Assembly: GCA_030632225.1 (NCBI GenBank) | Contig: DAOVVF010000018.1 | Coordinates: 1 to 7,712, forward strand | Reading direction: 5' to 3' | DNA from: Candidatus Parcubacteria bacterium | GTDB taxonomy: Bacteria; Patescibacteriota; Patescibacteriia; UBA1558; GWA2-36-10 | DNA length: 7,712 bases | In this document: positions 6,997 to 7,712 of the stretch, piece by piece | Layout: every line of letters starts with the position of its first letter | Position numbering within the stretch: the first letter of the stretch is position 1 | Translations under genes and position numbers: made by a program | Notes under the pieces: generated by a model | Seen by the model: the letters and a program-made list of their open reading frames with translations, nothing else | Database searches by the model: none | Told to the model about the DNA's origin: nothing

Positions 6997-7299
6997 TTAT
7001 TTGTCTTTTTTGTCGCTAGACTTTTTAGGCTTAGCTTTTCTTTTATTGACTTGTTTTATAATCTGTTGGCCTGCTTTAACTGCTAGATTTAAAACACCAG
7101 CAGCTTGAGCCCCTTTACTCTTGATAGTATTTACAGCTTCTTTAGCACTTTCTACAATCTCTTGTACATTTTTAATAATATCATTCACACCTTTCAAAGC
7201 CCGACCCATTTGGTAGAGTATCCAGGAAAAGAAAACAGCTACTAAAAAAACAGAAATGGCTAATACTACATTAAGAAGGTCTTTAGATGTTTCTAGCAT
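6997..7299 (-). CDS. Small single-pass membrane protein, function unknown
   Basis: I do not recognise this 100-residue protein. It has a short N-terminus (MLETSKDLL), one strong transmembrane helix (about 10-30: VVLAISVFLVAVFFSWILY) and a long, probably amphipathic helix (about 33-84: GRALKGVNDIIKNVQEIVES, AVNTIKSKG). The tail is lysine-rich (KRKAKPKKSSDKKDK). The layout resembles small DUF948- or YtxH-like membrane proteins, but I cannot assign a family. The basic tail suggests a cytoplasmic C-terminus, with possible contact with nucleic acid or phospholipid; that is inference. The start is ATG 7299 after an A-rich leader (TTAAAATAAAAAA) with no Shine-Dalgarno. It has its own promoter upstream and a terminator after it. 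It lies upstream of dnaE but is probably not in one operon with it. Confidence 0.85.
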   Translation of the reverse strand: MLETSKDLLNVVLAISVFLVAVFFSWILYQMGRALKGVNDIIKNVQEIVESAKEAVNTIKSKGAQAAGVLNLAVKAGQQIIKQVNKRKAKPKKSSDKKDK

Positions 7300-7327
7300 T
7301 TTTTTATTTTAATAATAACTTAATATA

Positions 7328-7356
7328 ATTATACCATAGAGCTTATTATCTGGCTA
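7328..7356 (-). promoter_or_regulatory. Promoter of the small membrane protein gene
   Basis: On the minus strand TGGTATAAT gives a perfect TATAAT (7333-7328) with the TGn extension. The -35 TAGCCA (7356-7351) matches 4 of 6 bases at 17 bp spacing. The start codon at 7299 would leave a leader of about 22 nt. The -35 lies inside the palindrome at 7345-7362. Confidence 0.72.
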
Positions 7357-7362
7357 GATAAT
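7345..7362. promoter_or_regulatory. 18-bp palindrome between divergent promoters, possible operator
   Basis: ATTATCT-GGCT-AGATAAT is a perfect 7-bp inverted repeat with a 4-bp spacer. It covers the -35 of the leftward promoter (7356-7351) and touches the first base of the rightward -35 candidate (7362-7367). A dimeric regulator bound here could control both genes. There is no direct evidence of binding, and short AT-rich palindromes also arise by chance. Confidence 0.45.
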
Positions 7363-7391
7363 TGGATTTATTGCCTTAATTATTGTATAAT
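7362..7391 (+). promoter_or_regulatory. Promoter of the rightward gene, likely leaderless
   Basis: TATAAT (7386-7391) is a perfect -10. The best -35 is TTGGAT (7362-7367, 3 of 6 bases) at 18 bp spacing. The start codon begins only 7 nt after the -10, where transcription itself should begin, so the mRNA probably starts at or within a base of the ATG. Confidence 0.65.
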
Positions 7392-7398
7392 TATATCT

Positions 7399-7712
7399 AT
7401 GGAGGATTATACACCATTAACTCCTAAAGAATTAGAAAGAGGTTATTTTTTTCTAAGTCATAAGGAAACTATTAAAAAAATATTGCTAGGTCTAGCTGTT
7501 TTAGCTATTGCTATTCTCTATACTGTAGTGATTGTTAATATTATTAAATTTACTAGAGGCTCTAGTTTTGAACAAGCTTCTCTAAGTATTAAGCAGAATT
7601 TTGATTGGATCGCCTATCATCAGAATAGAATTCCTCAAGAAATAGATGTCTATTTCATCAACTTTTCTATGTATAAAATCCAATACTACGTTTTTCGCAT
7701 TCCCATGAAAAT
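7399..7712 (+). CDS. Single-pass membrane protein of unknown function, 3' end beyond window
   Basis: The first 104 residues are visible and the frame stays open to the right edge. The N-terminus is polar and probably cytoplasmic (MEDYTPLTPKELERGYFFLS, HKETIKK). One transmembrane helix follows (about 28-49: ILLGLAVLAIAILYTVVIVN). The region after it should lie outside the membrane and is rich in aromatics (FDWIAYHQNR, VYFINFSMYKIQYYVFR). I do not recognise a family. The start ATG at 7399 has no Shine-Dalgarno ahead of it and lies 7 nt after a perfect TATAAT, so a leaderless transcript is likely. The coding frame uses the same AT-rich codons as its neighbours. It is the only plus-strand gene and is divergent from the small membrane protein gene. 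Confidence 0.82.
   Translation, partial: MEDYTPLTPKELERGYFFLSHKETIKKILLGLAVLAIAILYTVVIVNIIKFTRGSSFEQASLSIKQNFDWIAYHQNRIPQEIDVYFINFSMYKIQYYVFRIPMK

Overview
The window is an AT-rich (about one-third G+C where I counted), gene-dense piece of a bacterial chromosome. It most likely comes from the Patescibacteria/CPR, and a Parcubacteria-like lineage fits best. This is inferred from a ThrRS without a TGS domain, a membrane-anchored protein with a baseplate-J-like segment of the kind common in CPR genomes, a DUF5667-like secreted protein, short intergenic gaps and the absence of Shine-Dalgarno sequences. No in-frame UGA is needed in the long genes, and the visible stops are TAA or TAG.

Layout from right to left. 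Five genes lie on the minus strand and one partial gene is divergent on the plus strand. At the right edge (7399 to the end, +) is a one-helix membrane protein of unknown function that appears to be leaderless. It shares a roughly 100-bp divergent promoter region, carrying an 18-bp palindrome, with a 100-residue membrane protein on the minus strand (6997-7299). That gene ends in a hairpin terminator. Next comes dnaE, the replicative polymerase alpha subunit with an apparently intact PHP domain (3469-6909). After a 50-bp gap with an extended -10 promoter is the membrane-anchored baseplate-J-like protein (2297-3418). Next is a strong promoter (TTGACA, 16 bp, TATAAT) that drives thrS (348-2093). 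A DUF5667-like secreted protein follows 4 nt after thrS and runs off the left edge.

The most interesting part is the thrS leader (about 2260-2107, minus strand). It has the hallmarks of a tRNA-sensing, transcription-terminating T-box riboswitch: the core CTTGGGTGGAACCGCC with a UGGA tRNA-acceptor bulge, a complete antiterminator that shares bases with a 7-bp terminator followed by seven T, and a stem III just upstream. The region 5' of the T-box is only about 100 nt, too short for a canonical stem I. The best specifier candidate is a Thr ACC codon at the tip of a perfect 8-bp hairpin, resembling the 'ultrashort stem I' design described for translational ileS T-boxes of Actinobacteria. If this is right, the cell measures uncharged tRNA-Thr to control ThrRS and, through tight linkage, the downstream secreted protein. 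It also means that an open-frame start at 2177 for thrS is an artefact, because those codons are the T-box RNA itself.

There are no tRNA or rRNA genes, CRISPR arrays or insertion sequences in the window, and no gene-free stretch longer than 300 bases.
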